DNA of 45,123 nt. Source: Clostridiales bacterium. Lineage in GTDB: Bacteria > Bacillota > Clostridia > Christensenellales > CAG-138. The translations under genes were made by a program, and so were the position numbers. The notes under the pieces are model-generated. The model saw only the letters and a program-made list of their open reading frames with translations, had not been told where the DNA came from and did no database searches. The stretch lies in assembly GCA_004556165.1 (NCBI GenBank), contig SFIR01000020.1:1-45123 (forward strand), written 5' to 3'. Shown here one piece after another: positions 32,863-41,225 of this stretch (position 1 is the stretch's first letter; each line of letters starts with the position of its first letter).

Positions 32863-34087
32863 ATACCACTTGGAAAATGTAGAATTTGAGGTAATCCGTT
32901 TCCGGAACGTTCCAGAGTATCGGATGATCGGCGGCCTGCTGACGCGCTTCAATCTGGCGGAGCTGAACGCCTGCATCCTCCGCTGCATCGTGCAGCATTT
33001 TGCGGAAGAGCTCATCCGTCATAAAGTGCGAGCAGGAACAGGTCGCAAGATAGCCGCCTCGCGGCAGCAGCTTCATAGCTTTTGCGTTTATGGCTTTATA
33101 GCCGTTGATCGCGCTGTGCAGAGTGCTGCGGCTCTTGGTGAACGCCGGAGGATCGAGAATAATGTAATCATAGGCGCATTTCTTCCGCTGCTCCATCTCG
33201 GTCAGTAGGTCGAATACATCGGCGACAACAAAATCCATGCTTTCGGTAAGTCCGTTAAGCTCTGCGTTGCGGCGGGTGAGGGAAATAGCATCTGCGGAGA
33301 TGTCCACCGCGGTGACATGCTTGGCTCCTGCTTTTGCGGCATTGAGCGCAAACGCGCCGGTATGCGTGAAACAGTCCAAAACCGTGCGGCCCTTTGATAT
33401 TTTCGCAGCTGCAAGGCGGTTGTACTTCTGGTCAAGGAAAAATCCCGTCTTCTGTCCGTTGACTATATCTATTTCGTATTTGATACCGTTTTCAAAAATA
33501 TGCACCTTGCCGTCCGGTATCTCGGTAAGCCCGTCGCAATGATAGAATGCCTTATACTGCTCAAGCCCTTCCTTATTTCGGATGGCAACGTCATTTCGCT
33601 CCATGATGGCACGGATAGTGATGCCGTATTCAGCGAAGGCCTTGATAAAGAGAGGAAAGAGCATATTGCGCAGCTTATCGAAGCCGAGCGAAAGCACCTG
33701 TATGACCAAAACATCCTCAAAAAGATCGACCGTGAGCCCGGGGAAGGAATCCGCCTCGCCGAAGATGATGCGGCAGCAGTGAAAATCATCGCCCATGACC
33801 GCTTTACGGTAATCAATGGCATAGCGTATGCGGCGAAAATAAAAATCCTCATCAAACCTGTCGTTAGCGTTGCGTGAAAGGATGCGGATGCGGATTTTTG
33901 AGTTGTCATTGATGAATCCGGTACCGAGAAAACGTCCCTTTTTAGTCATAACATCGACAAGAGCCCCGTTTTCATATTCACGGTCAACGGAGAGCACCTC
34001 CTCACCGTACACCCAAGGATGACCGCTTTTTATTGCACGCTCCGCCTTTTCGGAAACGGCAGCTTTGGGAAAATCGCGCATGGACAT
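32861..34087 (-). CDS. Class I SAM-dependent rRNA methyltransferase, RlmI-like
   Basis: 408 residues when started at 34087, where GAGGT lies about 8 bases upstream; the open frame extends further to 34156 without a ribosome site. An N-terminal PUA domain (about 8-75, HPWVYGEEVL, GRFLGTGFIN) leads to a Rossmann methyltransferase. VNGQKTGFFLDQKYNR and VLDCFTHTGAFAL form the SAM site, then TAVDISADA, DYIILDPPAFTKSR and CSCSHFM. RlmI-type enzymes make 5-methylcytosine in 23S rRNA; the exact target here is not provable. Probably second gene of a unit with the ssb-like gene, 77 bases upstream. Confidence 0.88.
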   Translation of the reverse strand: MSMRDFPKAAVSEKAERAIKSGHPWVYGEEVLSVDREYENGALVDVMTKKGRFLGTGFINDNSKIRIRILSRNANDRFDEDFYFRRIRYAIDYRKAVMGDDFHCCRIIFGEADSFPGLTVDLFEDVLVIQVLSLGFDKLRNMLFPLFIKAFAEYGITIRAIMERNDVAIRNKEGLEQYKAFYHCDGLTEIPDGKVHIFENGIKYEIDIVNGQKTGFFLDQKYNRLAAAKISKGRTVLDCFTHTGAFALNAAKAGAKHVTAVDISADAISLTRRNAELNGLTESMDFVVADVFDLLTEMEQRKKCAYDYIILDPPAFTKSRSTLHSAINGYKAINAKAMKLLPRGGYLATCSCSHFMTDELFRKMLHDAAEDAGVQLRQIEARQQAADHPILWNVPETDYLKFYIFQVV

Positions 34088-34164
34088 AAGCTGATACCTC
34101 AATAAACCATATTTCGCTGAGTAATATAGCATAAAATACGGTTTATTGCAATGCACTGCGGCGA

Positions 34165-34794
34165 TTAGGGATTGTATTCCTTTGCGTAATCGACCGTTGA
34201 ACAGCTCACCTCGTAGGCGATACGATTCTCCGTACTGCCGCCCGGGAGGGTCTTTATGTATTCACGGCTCTGAAGCCTGCCCTCAAGGTAAATTTCGTCA
34301 CCGACGGACAGCATACTGAGCTTCCTTGCATTCTTCCCCCATGCGATGCACGGGAGATAATCGGATTTGCCGTACCGCCTGTTCACCGCTATAAGCACAT
34401 CGCTTATTTCACGGGCAAAGGGAGTTGTGCGATATGTGACGTCCTTACAGATGAACCCCGTCAGTTCGCATCGGTTGCAGTCGAGCGAGCGGTCATTGCT
34501 GTTATCCGAATACAGCTCCTTAGCAAATACGCTGATAAGCAGCTTGCTGCCGTTTTCGGAGTGCAGGTTATAGGAGCGTATCTGCCCGACAATGGTGTAA
34601 TGGAAAGAAACCATCACGGGGCGGACGGCAAGAAGGCTCTCGCTCACCGTGACGGGTATGACATCCTCCGCTCCGCTCAGCCTCCGAACACCGATAAAAA
34701 ATCGGTAAAAATTCTCATCATACACCGTGTGACTTAATTCCGGAGCGGACATGCAGAGCCCCGAAATGTAGATATTGTTGCTTAATTCCGACAT
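34165..34794 (-). CDS. Single-stranded DNA-binding protein with two OB folds in tandem
   Basis: 209 residues. Two SSB-type OB domains lie in one chain: about 5-98 (NNIYISGLCMSAPELSH, FYRFFIGVRRLSG, VGQIRSYN, LLISVFAKEL) and about 106-205 (CELTGFICKDVTYRTTPFAR, IAVNRRYGKSDYLPCIAWG, GDEIYLEGRLQSREY). The second domain is closer to ordinary SSB; the first is divergent. There is no acidic C-terminal tip of the DDDIPF kind, so it is not the main replicative SSB by that criterion. Similar two-domain proteins occur in Lachnospiraceae and relatives. GGAGGAAAA precedes the ATG. Confidence 0.85.
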   Translation of the reverse strand: MSELSNNIYISGLCMSAPELSHTVYDENFYRFFIGVRRLSGAEDVIPVTVSESLLAVRPVMVSFHYTIVGQIRSYNLHSENGSKLLISVFAKELYSDNSNDRSLDCNRCELTGFICKDVTYRTTPFAREISDVLIAVNRRYGKSDYLPCIAWGKNARKLSMLSVGDEIYLEGRLQSREYIKTLPGGSTENRIAYEVSCSTVDYAKEYNP

Positions 34795-34852
34795 TTTTCC
34801 TCCGCTTGCGTGTTGGCATATTCAATCTTATGCGAAATAGGTCAGAATAGAA

Positions 34853-34881
34853 TTGAAAGGGAAAAGGATATGTGCTATACT
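34853..34881 (+). promoter_or_regulatory. Promoter of the conserved gene at 34908
   Basis: TTGAAA (34853-34858), 17-bp spacer, TATACT (34876-34881) with TGTG extended -10. It rules out an in-frame start at 34872, which would lie upstream of the transcript start. Confidence 0.8.
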
Positions 34882-34907
34882 TCGGAAAGAAAAGAGGGAT
34901 AGATCTT

Positions 34908-35456
34908 ATGGAAAAGGAATTTGAAAGGATACTGAAAGAGCATTTTAGCAGTTACCCCGAAATGCTGCCTCAGGATGCTGTAAAGCTATGCTATCAGAGT
35001 GAATTCGGCTGCGGACATTTTGCACCGAGCAGGGAAAGAGCGAGTGCATATCTTGATGAGGAGCTGAATGAGGTTAAGTCTCTCCCCGAACCCGTGAATG
35101 AAAAGCCGATTGAAACCATAGGAGGAGGCTATGTAAGAGCATATCTGCGCCCATATATCAGAAACGGGCATGAAAAGGATAAGCTCATCACGGCCTTTAT
35201 AAATTCAGCCAACGCTTCGCACGGAAAGAGAGAGAGCTTCATTGAAAGGCTTGAGCTCATTCATGCCTTGGCGGAAAGCGGCAATGCCCCGTTTTCCGCG
35301 GAAGAGTTCGATTGCTTTATCGCCGAATACAGAAAGCATTGGACGGAGAAAGGCATACCTGCCGTGCATCACAGCGAGCGATACCGGAATGCGTACTATC
35401 CTGCTTACAGGGTGCTCTCGGCATCGGAAGCCGCTGCCGCCGGTATTCTGTATTGA
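34908..35456 (+). CDS. Conserved protein of unknown function
   Basis: 182 residues starting at 34908, with GAGGG about 9 bases upstream. It is predicted to be mostly helical and soluble. Distinctive segments: LCYQSEFGCGHFAPSRERASAYL near residue 28 (given as a landmark), GGGYVRAYLRPYI, FDCFIAEYRKHW and the C-terminal PAVHHSERYRNAYYPAYRVL. The conserved-looking Cys/His residues in FGCGH and VHHSERY could form a metal or catalytic site, an inference. I believe similar proteins occur in other Clostridia without assigned function. Monocistronic, with its own promoter. Confidence 0.75.
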   Translation: MEKEFERILKEHFSSYPEMLPQDAVKLCYQSEFGCGHFAPSRERASAYLDEELNEVKSLPEPVNEKPIETIGGGYVRAYLRPYIRNGHEKDKLITAFINSANASHGKRESFIERLELIHALAESGNAPFSAEEFDCFIAEYRKHWTEKGIPAVHHSERYRNAYYPAYRVLSASEAAAAGILY

Positions 35457-35480
35457 TAAGTGATTTCGGAAATAAAAAAG

Positions 35481-35521
35481 CGAGGGCCGTATCAAAATAT
35501 TTCGTTTTGATACAGCCCTCG
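35481..35521 (-). terminator. Terminator of the VTC-DUF4956 pair
   Basis: CGAGGGC...GTATCAAAA (35481-35497) pairs with TTTTGATAC...GCCCTCG (35505-35521), with one C-A mismatch. On the minus strand CTTTTTTATTT follows. It may also help end the plus-strand gene, although its T-run on that side is weak. Confidence 0.88.
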
Positions 35522-35542
35522 AATTAAATTCTGCTTTTGCCG

Positions 35543-36226
35543 TCAAATACGCTCCGAATCATTCTTCGAATCGGGACGCGCACAGGAAATTTCAAGGTTT
35601 CCGTTATAAATGCGGAGCTCGTCGATGAATTTCTTTTCGCTGACCTCGGGCTTGAGCGTGATATGGTAATGAAGGTTATAGAGGCTGCCCATATTGGTGG
35701 TCTTGACCCTTACAAGCTCATGACGGGTCGTGTACTTGCGCATAACGGGATCAAGCACATCCTCATAATTGAGGCTTTCGGGGATAACGACCTTGAGGTC
35801 ACGCTCGTTGTCGCGAACCGCACCGAAATTGGTCTTGGAAAGAATTATGCTGATTATGCAGACGACGATGGTAAGGAGCACTGCGATGCCGATATAGCCC
35901 ATACCGTTTGCAATACCGACCGAAACGGCGAGGAAAATGCTTGTGATATCGCGTGCCGATGCGGGCGCGGAGCGGAAACGAATGAGGCTGAATGCTCCGG
36001 CAACGGCAATGCCTGCGCCGAGCTGACCGTTGACCATTGCGATTATTGCCTGCACGATGACGGGAAGCAGCACGAGAGCAAAGGACAAGCTCTTGGTATA
36101 GCGGTTATTATACCTGTTGCAGACGGCGATTATAAAACCGAGCAAGAGCGAGCCCGCCATGCAGATAAGAAAACCGAAGCTTGCAAGACCATCGTTGATA
36201 GTAAAGATGCTTTTAAAGATATCCAT
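35543..36226 (-). CDS. DUF4956 membrane protein
   Basis: 227 residues. Transmembrane helices lie at about 15-37, 47-65, 70-85 and 95-128. The hallmark GAFSLIRFRSAPASARDI (about 77-94) is followed by a cytoplasmic ferredoxin-like domain (about 135-225). DUF4956 proteins are regularly encoded next to VTC-domain proteins, as here (24-base gap). The pair is thought to act together at the membrane, possibly in polyphosphate metabolism, but the bacterial function is not settled. GGAGG lies upstream of the ATG. Confidence 0.88.
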   Translation of the reverse strand: MDIFKSIFTINDGLASFGFLICMAGSLLLGFIIAVCNRYNNRYTKSLSFALVLLPVIVQAIIAMVNGQLGAGIAVAGAFSLIRFRSAPASARDITSIFLAVSVGIANGMGYIGIAVLLTIVVCIISIILSKTNFGAVRDNERDLKVVIPESLNYEDVLDPVMRKYTTRHELVRVKTTNMGSLYNLHYHITLKPEVSEKKFIDELRIYNGNLEISCARPDSKNDSERI

Positions 36227-36250
36227 GGGATGACCTCCGTTAAGAATTGA

Positions 36251-36973
36251 TTAGTTATTCGCTTCATCGAGTGCGGCTTTGAGATCGAGCTTGTAGGCAG
36301 TGCCGTATTTCGAGAAGGAGGTTGGGTAAATCTTATTTTCATCGAGCAGCTTTGCAAGCCACAGCGGCATGGCGAAAGCCGTCTTAATCTCCATAATGTA
36401 TTGATTACCGGGAAGAAGCAGCTTGCCGAAAGACCCGTTTCTGAGGTCAACATCATGGGTACGGTATCGGAGATTGCTGTCGATAGTCAGCCGAAGGTTC
36501 GGGTCCTCGCGGTCAATATACGCATTTCTTTCACAGAACAGCGCATATGCAGGGCCGATACCCTTGTAGAATCTTAGCGCATAGGCAATTTCCTTGCCGA
36601 TTTGCTCGTCACTGCCGGAAGGAATCGGGCCCTTGCCTGCAAGAAAGCTTATTGCATCCGCATACCGCATGGAGATCCTGCGTTTATAGACGACGCCCTT
36701 GTATTTCTTTTTAAGCTCCACAAAGGTCTCCGTGTCGTCATTAGGGGTGGTATAGCACCTGATGCGCAGCTTCTCCTTATATACGGGGCCCTCTATCGAA
36801 GTGCGTATGAGCCGCATATCGGGGGTGTCGTAGTAGATACTGTGTACGGTGCTGCATGGGAACAGATCCGGCTGCATATGAGCATTAAGCACAGGCATGA
36901 TAGCGGTGCGCTGCGCTTCGGTAAGACGATATTTCTTCTCTATACGAGTAAAAATGTTCTTGCTGCGAGCCAT
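36251..36973 (-). CDS. VTC-domain (polyphosphate polymerase-like) protein
   Basis: 240 residues with the triphosphate-tunnel fold of the VTC family. Basic and acidic tunnel residues are visible in RIEKKYRLT, KLRIRCY, FVELKKKYKGVVYKRR, MEIKTAFAMPLWL and SFSKYGTAYK. In yeast, VTC4 makes polyphosphate from ATP. Bacterial homologues are assigned by similarity. The strong retention of Lys/Arg/Glu pairs suggests an active enzyme. First of a two-gene unit with the DUF4956 membrane protein. GGAGGAAAG lies before the ATG. Confidence 0.88.
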   Translation of the reverse strand: MARSKNIFTRIEKKYRLTEAQRTAIMPVLNAHMQPDLFPCSTVHSIYYDTPDMRLIRTSIEGPVYKEKLRIRCYTTPNDDTETFVELKKKYKGVVYKRRISMRYADAISFLAGKGPIPSGSDEQIGKEIAYALRFYKGIGPAYALFCERNAYIDREDPNLRLTIDSNLRYRTHDVDLRNGSFGKLLLPGNQYIMEIKTAFAMPLWLAKLLDENKIYPTSFSKYGTAYKLDLKAALDEANN

Positions 36974-37085
36974 GATCTTTCCTCCGAACGGGATTATTTT
37001 ACCACTTTCAGCTTAAAAAATAAAGGGCAAAAACCCCGTTTGCAGGTGTATTCCGATATATTAGTTGCCGAAACCGAGCCGAAAC

Positions 37086-38027
37086 CTAATCTGTAAATTT
37101 ACCGACATAATTTGCCATATTTCTGTACATGACCTTATCTATGTCCTCATCCGACAGCCCAAGCTCGGAAAGCCCTGCGGCGATGCCCTGGAGCTTGCTG
37201 CTGTCCTCAAGCCCGACGGGGCAGCGGTTCATGCCGTCGTAGTCCGAGCCTATCGCGCAGCAGTCAATGCCGCCGATATTTATCACATGCTCGATATGCC
37301 GCAGAACATCATGAATGCTGCAATTCTTCTCGTTCACGAGCTGCTTATAATAGAAGTTAATTCCGATCACGCCGCCCATATCCGCAATAGCCTTGATGTG
37401 AGCATCCTGCATACAGCGCGGATGATTGTGTACGCTTCGGGCATTGGTATGTGAAGCAAAGACGGGACGGGTTGCTGTCTCAAGCACATCATCAATGCCT
37501 GCATCACCGAGGTGTGCGAGATCCACTGCCATACCGATGCGGCACATCTCTTTCACGACCTCCCTTCCGAGCGCAGAAAGCCCGTGCCTGCTCTTTTTGG
37601 TAGCAGGGTAGGCAAGGCTGTTGACATCATTCCATGTGAGCGTCATTGCCCGCACGCCCAGCTTATACAGCATCCGCAGGTTTTCGACCGAACCTTCGAT
37701 TGCTTCGCCGCCCTCGACAGTAAGCAAAGTCGCGATTTTTTCACCGTTCGGGTCAAATCCCTTGGTGAACGGCACAAAAACGGGATTTGCTTCGAGCATG
37801 CGGTAATACGCATCAATCATGCCGAGGCATTGGCTTAACGGATTGACCTTTAGAAGCATATCCACCCATGCGGCAAAGAGCTGCAGCTTAACATTGCCCT
37901 TTTGCATACGTTCAAGACTCATCGTCTGATTGCCGGTGCAGGAACGGATATCGTAGCCGTAATTCTGCATGCCGTAAAGAAAATCGCAGTGCGCGTCCGC
38001 GCAGGGAAATACCCTCTGAGCCTTCAT
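37086..38027 (-). CDS. Membrane dipeptidase-family (M19) metallopeptidase
   Basis: 313 residues from the ATG at 38027. The open frame extends to 38114, but that stretch contains the promoter (38059-38087), so it is untranslated. The M19 zinc ligands are present: His13 and Asp15 (DAHCDFLYG), Glu105 (TVEGGEAIEG), His172 (DLAHLGDAG), His193 (ASHTNARSVHNHPR) and the Asp in GSDYDGM. The family cleaves dipeptides, including D-amino-acid types. Cytosolic, since there is no signal peptide. The ribosome-binding site is weak. VTC starts 112 bases downstream on the same strand. Confidence 0.9.
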   Translation of the reverse strand: MKAQRVFPCADAHCDFLYGMQNYGYDIRSCTGNQTMSLERMQKGNVKLQLFAAWVDMLLKVNPLSQCLGMIDAYYRMLEANPVFVPFTKGFDPNGEKIATLLTVEGGEAIEGSVENLRMLYKLGVRAMTLTWNDVNSLAYPATKKSRHGLSALGREVVKEMCRIGMAVDLAHLGDAGIDDVLETATRPVFASHTNARSVHNHPRCMQDAHIKAIADMGGVIGINFYYKQLVNEKNCSIHDVLRHIEHVINIGGIDCCAIGSDYDGMNRCPVGLEDSSKLQGIAAGLSELGLSDEDIDKVMYRNMANYVGKFTD

Positions 38028-38058
38028 ATCATTTACCGCTTTCTGTTGATTTGGAATT

Positions 38059-38087
38059 ATTATACCACAATAGTATTTATATGACAA
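38059..38087 (-). promoter_or_regulatory. Promoter of the dipeptidase gene
   Basis: Minus strand: TTGTCA (complement of 38082-38087), 17-bp spacer, TATAAT (complement of 38059-38064) with TGTG extended -10. Leader of about 25 bases. Confidence 0.88.
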
Positions 38088-38128
38088 ACGCTGAAAAAAT
38101 AAGCTCCGCATCATAAAAATGCGGACGC

Positions 38129-38156
38129 AAAAAGCGCAGCGGCCGCCGCTGCGCTT
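38129..38156 (-). terminator. Terminator of the rpmB-glyQS unit
   Basis: AGCGCAGCGG (38133-38142) pairs with CCGCTGCGCT (38146-38155) around CCG. On the minus strand TTTTTGCG follows. About 25 bases past the glyQS stop. Confidence 0.88.
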
Positions 38157-38179
38157 CTATGATAATGCTTGGAAAATGC

Positions 38180-39580
38180 TTAGAATGCAAGCTTATTCTC
38201 GGTATAGCTGCGGAGTTCGGAAATGGGCAGGCGTATCTGCTCCATGCTGTCACGATCGCGCACGGTGACGGTATCCGCGGTTTCGCCCTCAATGGTCTCA
38301 AAGTCCACGGTGATGCACAGAGGTGTACCGATCTCATCCTGACGGCGGTAACGCTTGCCGATAGCGCCGGTCTCATCGTAATCCACCATGAAGTACTTGG
38401 AAAGCTCCGTATAAAGCTCCCTTGCCTTGTCGCCGAGCTTCTTCTGAAGGGGCAGAATGGCAGCCTTATAGGGTGCGAGCGCAGGATGCAGATGCAGGAC
38501 GTTGCGGACATCGCCGTTTTCAAGCTGCTCCTCATCATAGGCATCGCAAAGGAACGCAAGCGCCAAACGCCCTGCGCCGACGGAAGGCTCTATGCAGTAA
38601 GGCACATACTTCGCATTGGTGAAGGGATCCATGTATTCCATGCTCTTGCCGCTCTGTGCGGCATGGGCTTTAAGGTCATAATCGGTGCGGCTTGCAATGC
38701 CCCAGAGCTCGCCCCAGCCGAAGGGGAAGAGGTACTCGATATCGGTCGTACCGTTGGAGTAATGGCAGAGCTCCTCCTGCGAATGCTCGCGCTTGCGCAG
38801 GTTATCCTCGGAAAGATTCAGGCTGCGAAGGAAGTCATAGCAGTATTCGCGCCAGTATTTATACCAATCAAGCTCGGTGCCGGGCTCGCAGAAAAACTCA
38901 AGCTCCATCTGCTCAAATTCCCTTGTGCGGAAGATGAAGTTGCCCGGAGTGATTTCGTTGCGGAAGGATTTACCGATCTGTGCGATACCGAAGGGGATCT
39001 TTTTGCGCATGCTGCGCTGGACGTTCAGGAAGTTGACGAAGATACCCTGCGCCGTCTCGGGACGCAGATAGATTTCATTAGCAGTATTTTCGTTCACGCC
39101 CTGGAAGGTCTTAAACATCATATTGAATTTGCGAATGCCCGTGAAATCGGCCTTGCCGCACTCGGGGCAGACGATACCGTTCGCCTTGATGTATTCCTCC
39201 ATCTGCTCATTGGTCCAGCCGTCGGGATGAATATCCTCAAGACCGTGCTCATCGGCATAATCCTCGATGAGCTTATCAGCGCGGAAGCGCGCCTTGCATG
39301 CACGGCAGTCCATGAGAGGGTCATTGAAATTGACGACATGGCCGCTTGCAACCCAAACCTCGGGGTTCATGAGGATGGCGCAGTCCATACCGACATTATA
39401 AGGGCTTTCCTGAACGAATTTACGCCACCAGGCATTCTTGATATTGTTCAGGAAGAGCACCCCGAGAGGGCCGTAATCCCAGCAATTCGCGAGGCCGCCG
39501 TAAATTTCAGACCCTGCAAAAATGTAGCCCCGGTTCTTACACAGAGCTACAATTTTATCCATAGATACTTCTTTTTTCAT
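38180..39580 (-). CDS. glyQS: Glycyl-tRNA synthetase, alpha2 dimer type
   Basis: 466 residues, a class II enzyme in a single polypeptide, not the split alpha/beta form. Motif 1 region YIFAGSEIYGGLANCWDYGPLG opens the protein (landmark). A zinc-binding insertion has CRAC and CPEC. Motif 2 is FRNEITPGNFIFRTREFEQME and motif 3 lies in EPSVGAGRLALAFL. The C-terminal anticodon-binding domain runs from about 365. An alternative ATG at 39562, at MDKIVALCKNRG, is the usual family start and has AAAGAAG before it, so the first six residues are uncertain. It follows rpmB by 18 bases. Confidence 0.95.
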   Translation of the reverse strand: MKKEVSMDKIVALCKNRGYIFAGSEIYGGLANCWDYGPLGVLFLNNIKNAWWRKFVQESPYNVGMDCAILMNPEVWVASGHVVNFNDPLMDCRACKARFRADKLIEDYADEHGLEDIHPDGWTNEQMEEYIKANGIVCPECGKADFTGIRKFNMMFKTFQGVNENTANEIYLRPETAQGIFVNFLNVQRSMRKKIPFGIAQIGKSFRNEITPGNFIFRTREFEQMELEFFCEPGTELDWYKYWREYCYDFLRSLNLSEDNLRKREHSQEELCHYSNGTTDIEYLFPFGWGELWGIASRTDYDLKAHAAQSGKSMEYMDPFTNAKYVPYCIEPSVGAGRLALAFLCDAYDEEQLENGDVRNVLHLHPALAPYKAAILPLQKKLGDKARELYTELSKYFMVDYDETGAIGKRYRRQDEIGTPLCITVDFETIEGETADTVTVRDRDSMEQIRLPISELRSYTENKLAF

Positions 39581-39598
39581 AAGCTGTCTTTCTAAAGA

Positions 39599-39790
39599 TT
39601 AAACATTGCGCTGAACCTTGCCGGAGCGCAGGCAACGAGTGCAGACATTCATCTTCTTGGGAGTACCCTCGACGATGACATTAACGCGCTGTACATTGGG
39701 AGCCCAGATACGCCTGGTCCTTCTCTTGGAATGGCTGACGAGATTGCCGCTCATTGCACCCTTACCGCATACTTCACAAAACTTACCCAT
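39599..39790 (-). CDS. rpmB: 50S ribosomal protein L28
   Basis: 63 residues with a zinc-ribbon form: Cys5 and Cys8 (FCEVCGKG), Cys50 and Cys53 (CTRCLRSG). Typical basic core SHSKRRTRRIWAPNVQRV. AAGGAGG lies 8 bases before the ATG. The C+ form of L28 needs zinc; many bacteria also keep a cysteine-free paralogue for zinc starvation. First gene of a unit with glyQS, a less usual pairing. Confidence 0.96.
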   Translation of the reverse strand: MGKFCEVCGKGAMSGNLVSHSKRRTRRIWAPNVQRVNVIVEGTPKKMNVCTRCLRSGKVQRNV

Positions 39791-39873
39791 TAGTTACACC
39801 TCCTTGCCGGATATGCCGTGCATCAAGCCCTAAAGGGCATAGGAATACACGGACTGAAAAATCAAACAACAGT

Positions 39874-39902
39874 ATTCTAACACTATTGAATCCAATTTGC
39901 AA
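39874..39902 (-). promoter_or_regulatory. Promoter of rpmB-glyQS
   Basis: Minus strand: TTGCAA (complement of 39897-39902), 17-bp spacer, TAGAAT (complement of 39874-39879). A leader of about 75 bases contains a short GCCC/GGGC hairpin. Confidence 0.78.
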
Positions 39903-40008
39903 GCATTTTTTGCGTATAAAACAGATATATTCATGCTTATTGCTGTAAATTTTCCGCTGATTCCGTCTGTTTTGTGCAACAAAGTGAAAATTGCGGACGA
40001 AAAGGGTG

Positions 40009-40038
40009 TTGACTCGGGCTTTCCGCCGATGTTATAGT
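40009..40038 (+). promoter_or_regulatory. Promoter of the DNA glycosylase gene
   Basis: TTGACT (40009-40014), 18-bp spacer, TATAGT (40033-40038). GGAGA follows at 40055-40059, before the ATG at 40069. Confidence 0.75.
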
Positions 40039-40068
40039 ACGGTCAAACGATGAACGGAGAAAACAGAC

Positions 40069-40560
40069 ATGCTTCCCGAAAAACAGATTCATCCCTTTCC
40101 GCCGCTGTACGATGCAGCTTCCGAGGTGCTGATACTCGGCTCCTTTCCATCCGTTAAATCGAGGCAGCAATGCTTTTATTACGGCCATCCGCAGAACCGC
40201 TTTTGGCGAGTGATGGCGGAGCTGTTCAAAAGCCCCGTACCCGTAACCATCGAAGAAAAACGGGATTTAATGCTGAGAAACCATGTTGCCCTCTGGGACA
40301 GCATCGCTTCATGCACGATTACGGGCTCATCTGACAGCAGTATTAGGGATGTCGTACCGAACGATATAGGGCTGATACTCGCTTCCGCGCCTATAAAGAT
40401 TATCTGCTGCAACGGCAGGGCTTCGTTTGATTGCTACAATAAATACATTCTCCCGAGGACGGGAAGGGAAGCAAGGCTGCTTCCTTCCACAAGCCCTGCC
40501 AATGCCGCATGGAGCATCGAAAGGCTAGTCGGGGCATGGGAAGAGATTCTTATTAAATAA
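40069..40560 (+). CDS. DNA-deoxyinosine (hypoxanthine) glycosylase, UDG superfamily
   Basis: 163 residues. Motif 1 is GSFPSVKSRQQCFYYGHPQNRFW (about 24-46, landmark), where the Asn of PQNRFW replaces the usual acidic residue, as in family 6 (HDG) of the uracil-DNA glycosylase superfamily. Motif 2 is LPSTSPANA near 137-145. Known HDG enzymes remove hypoxanthine, the deamination product of adenine, from DNA. Monocistronic with a good promoter. Confidence 0.87.
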   Translation: MLPEKQIHPFPPLYDAASEVLILGSFPSVKSRQQCFYYGHPQNRFWRVMAELFKSPVPVTIEEKRDLMLRNHVALWDSIASCTITGSSDSSIRDVVPNDIGLILASAPIKIICCNGRASFDCYNKYILPRTGREARLLPSTSPANAAWSIERLVGAWEEILIK

Positions 40561-40564
40561 AATG

Positions 40565-40605
40565 CGGAGCTGCGGCAAAAAGAATGATACAGCTCCGAAT
40601 GCATA
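40565..40605 (-). terminator. Terminator of the holin pair (may also end the glycosylase gene)
   Basis: CGGAGCTG (40565-40572) pairs with CAGCTCCG (40590-40597). On the minus strand CATTTTATTT follows. Confidence 0.7.
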
Positions 40606-40614
40606 GTTTCTTTA

Positions 40615-40827
40615 TTATTCCTTTGTTCCCTTAATTTCGGGAAGTCCCGTGATGCTCATAAGGACGGAGATCACTCCTGCAAGCACGCTTGCGGAAAGCA
40701 CGAGCTTCCAGTTGACTTCGCTGAGTACTGCGGATGAACCGATGGTGGCGATCGCAGTCTGTGCGATGGTGCGCGCAGCGCGGACGAGGGCCGCTTTGAG
40801 CCAAATAACGAAATTATCCTTAGTCAC
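40615..40827 (-). CDS. r1t-type phage holin
   Basis: 70 residues. A short amphipathic start (MTKDNFVIWLKAALVRAART) leads to two hydrophobic helices (about 19-36 and 41-60) and a charged tail. The pattern RAARTIAQTAIATIG followed by VNWKLVLSASVLAGVISVL and TGLPE is that of the phage r1t holin family. Holins form membrane lesions that release endolysin or other proteins. No endolysin lies nearby. It overlaps the 3' end of the upstream partner gene by 8 bases, so the two are translationally coupled. It may be a domesticated release system or a prophage remnant. Confidence 0.82.
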   Translation of the reverse strand: MTKDNFVIWLKAALVRAARTIAQTAIATIGSSAVLSEVNWKLVLSASVLAGVISVLMSITGLPEIKGTKE

Positions 40828-41185
40828 TTTTTTCTCCTTTCATAGATTCGGACGGAATGCTGCTATTGCTGTTTCTTGCTTGCGGCGGTTTATCGGAAAG
40901 CATCAGAAATTCCTTATGGATGCTGTCCATTACGCCGTTTGCGCCGAGTGCGTGATACTGCTTCCAGAGATTTTCAAAGCTCTCCTTCGCATAGAGCGGT
41001 GCATAGCCCTTCTCCTTATACTTGTTCCATTCGCTTATCATCTCTGCCCGAAGCAATGCCTGCACACCGGATTTTATGCAGGCGGTCTCCTTTCTTGCCC
41101 GTTCGAGCTGCTTTTTAACGAATAAAAACAGCCCTGCGAGCATCGAAGGCACGCCCAAAAGGCAGAGCCATTGATATGTATCCAT
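40820..41185 (-). CDS. Small phage-type protein with N-terminal membrane helix, partner of the holin
   Basis: 121 residues. A transmembrane helix (about 5-24) is followed by a basic, helical region containing GVQALLRAEMISEWNKYKEKGYAPLYAKESFENLW, then YHALGANGVMD. The latter stretch resembles a small protein encoded beside holins in clostridial phages. Function is unknown; proximity and an 8-base overlap with the holin gene suggest they work together, for example as an antiholin or spanin-like partner, which is inference. AGGAGAAATAA precedes the ATG. Confidence 0.72.
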   Translation of the reverse strand: MDTYQWLCLLGVPSMLAGLFLFVKKQLERARKETACIKSGVQALLRAEMISEWNKYKEKGYAPLYAKESFENLWKQYHALGANGVMDSIHKEFLMLSDKPPQARNSNSSIPSESMKGEKSD

Positions 41186-41225
41186 TTATTTCTCCTGAGA
41201 ATAAGTAAGTTTATTGAATCGGCAG

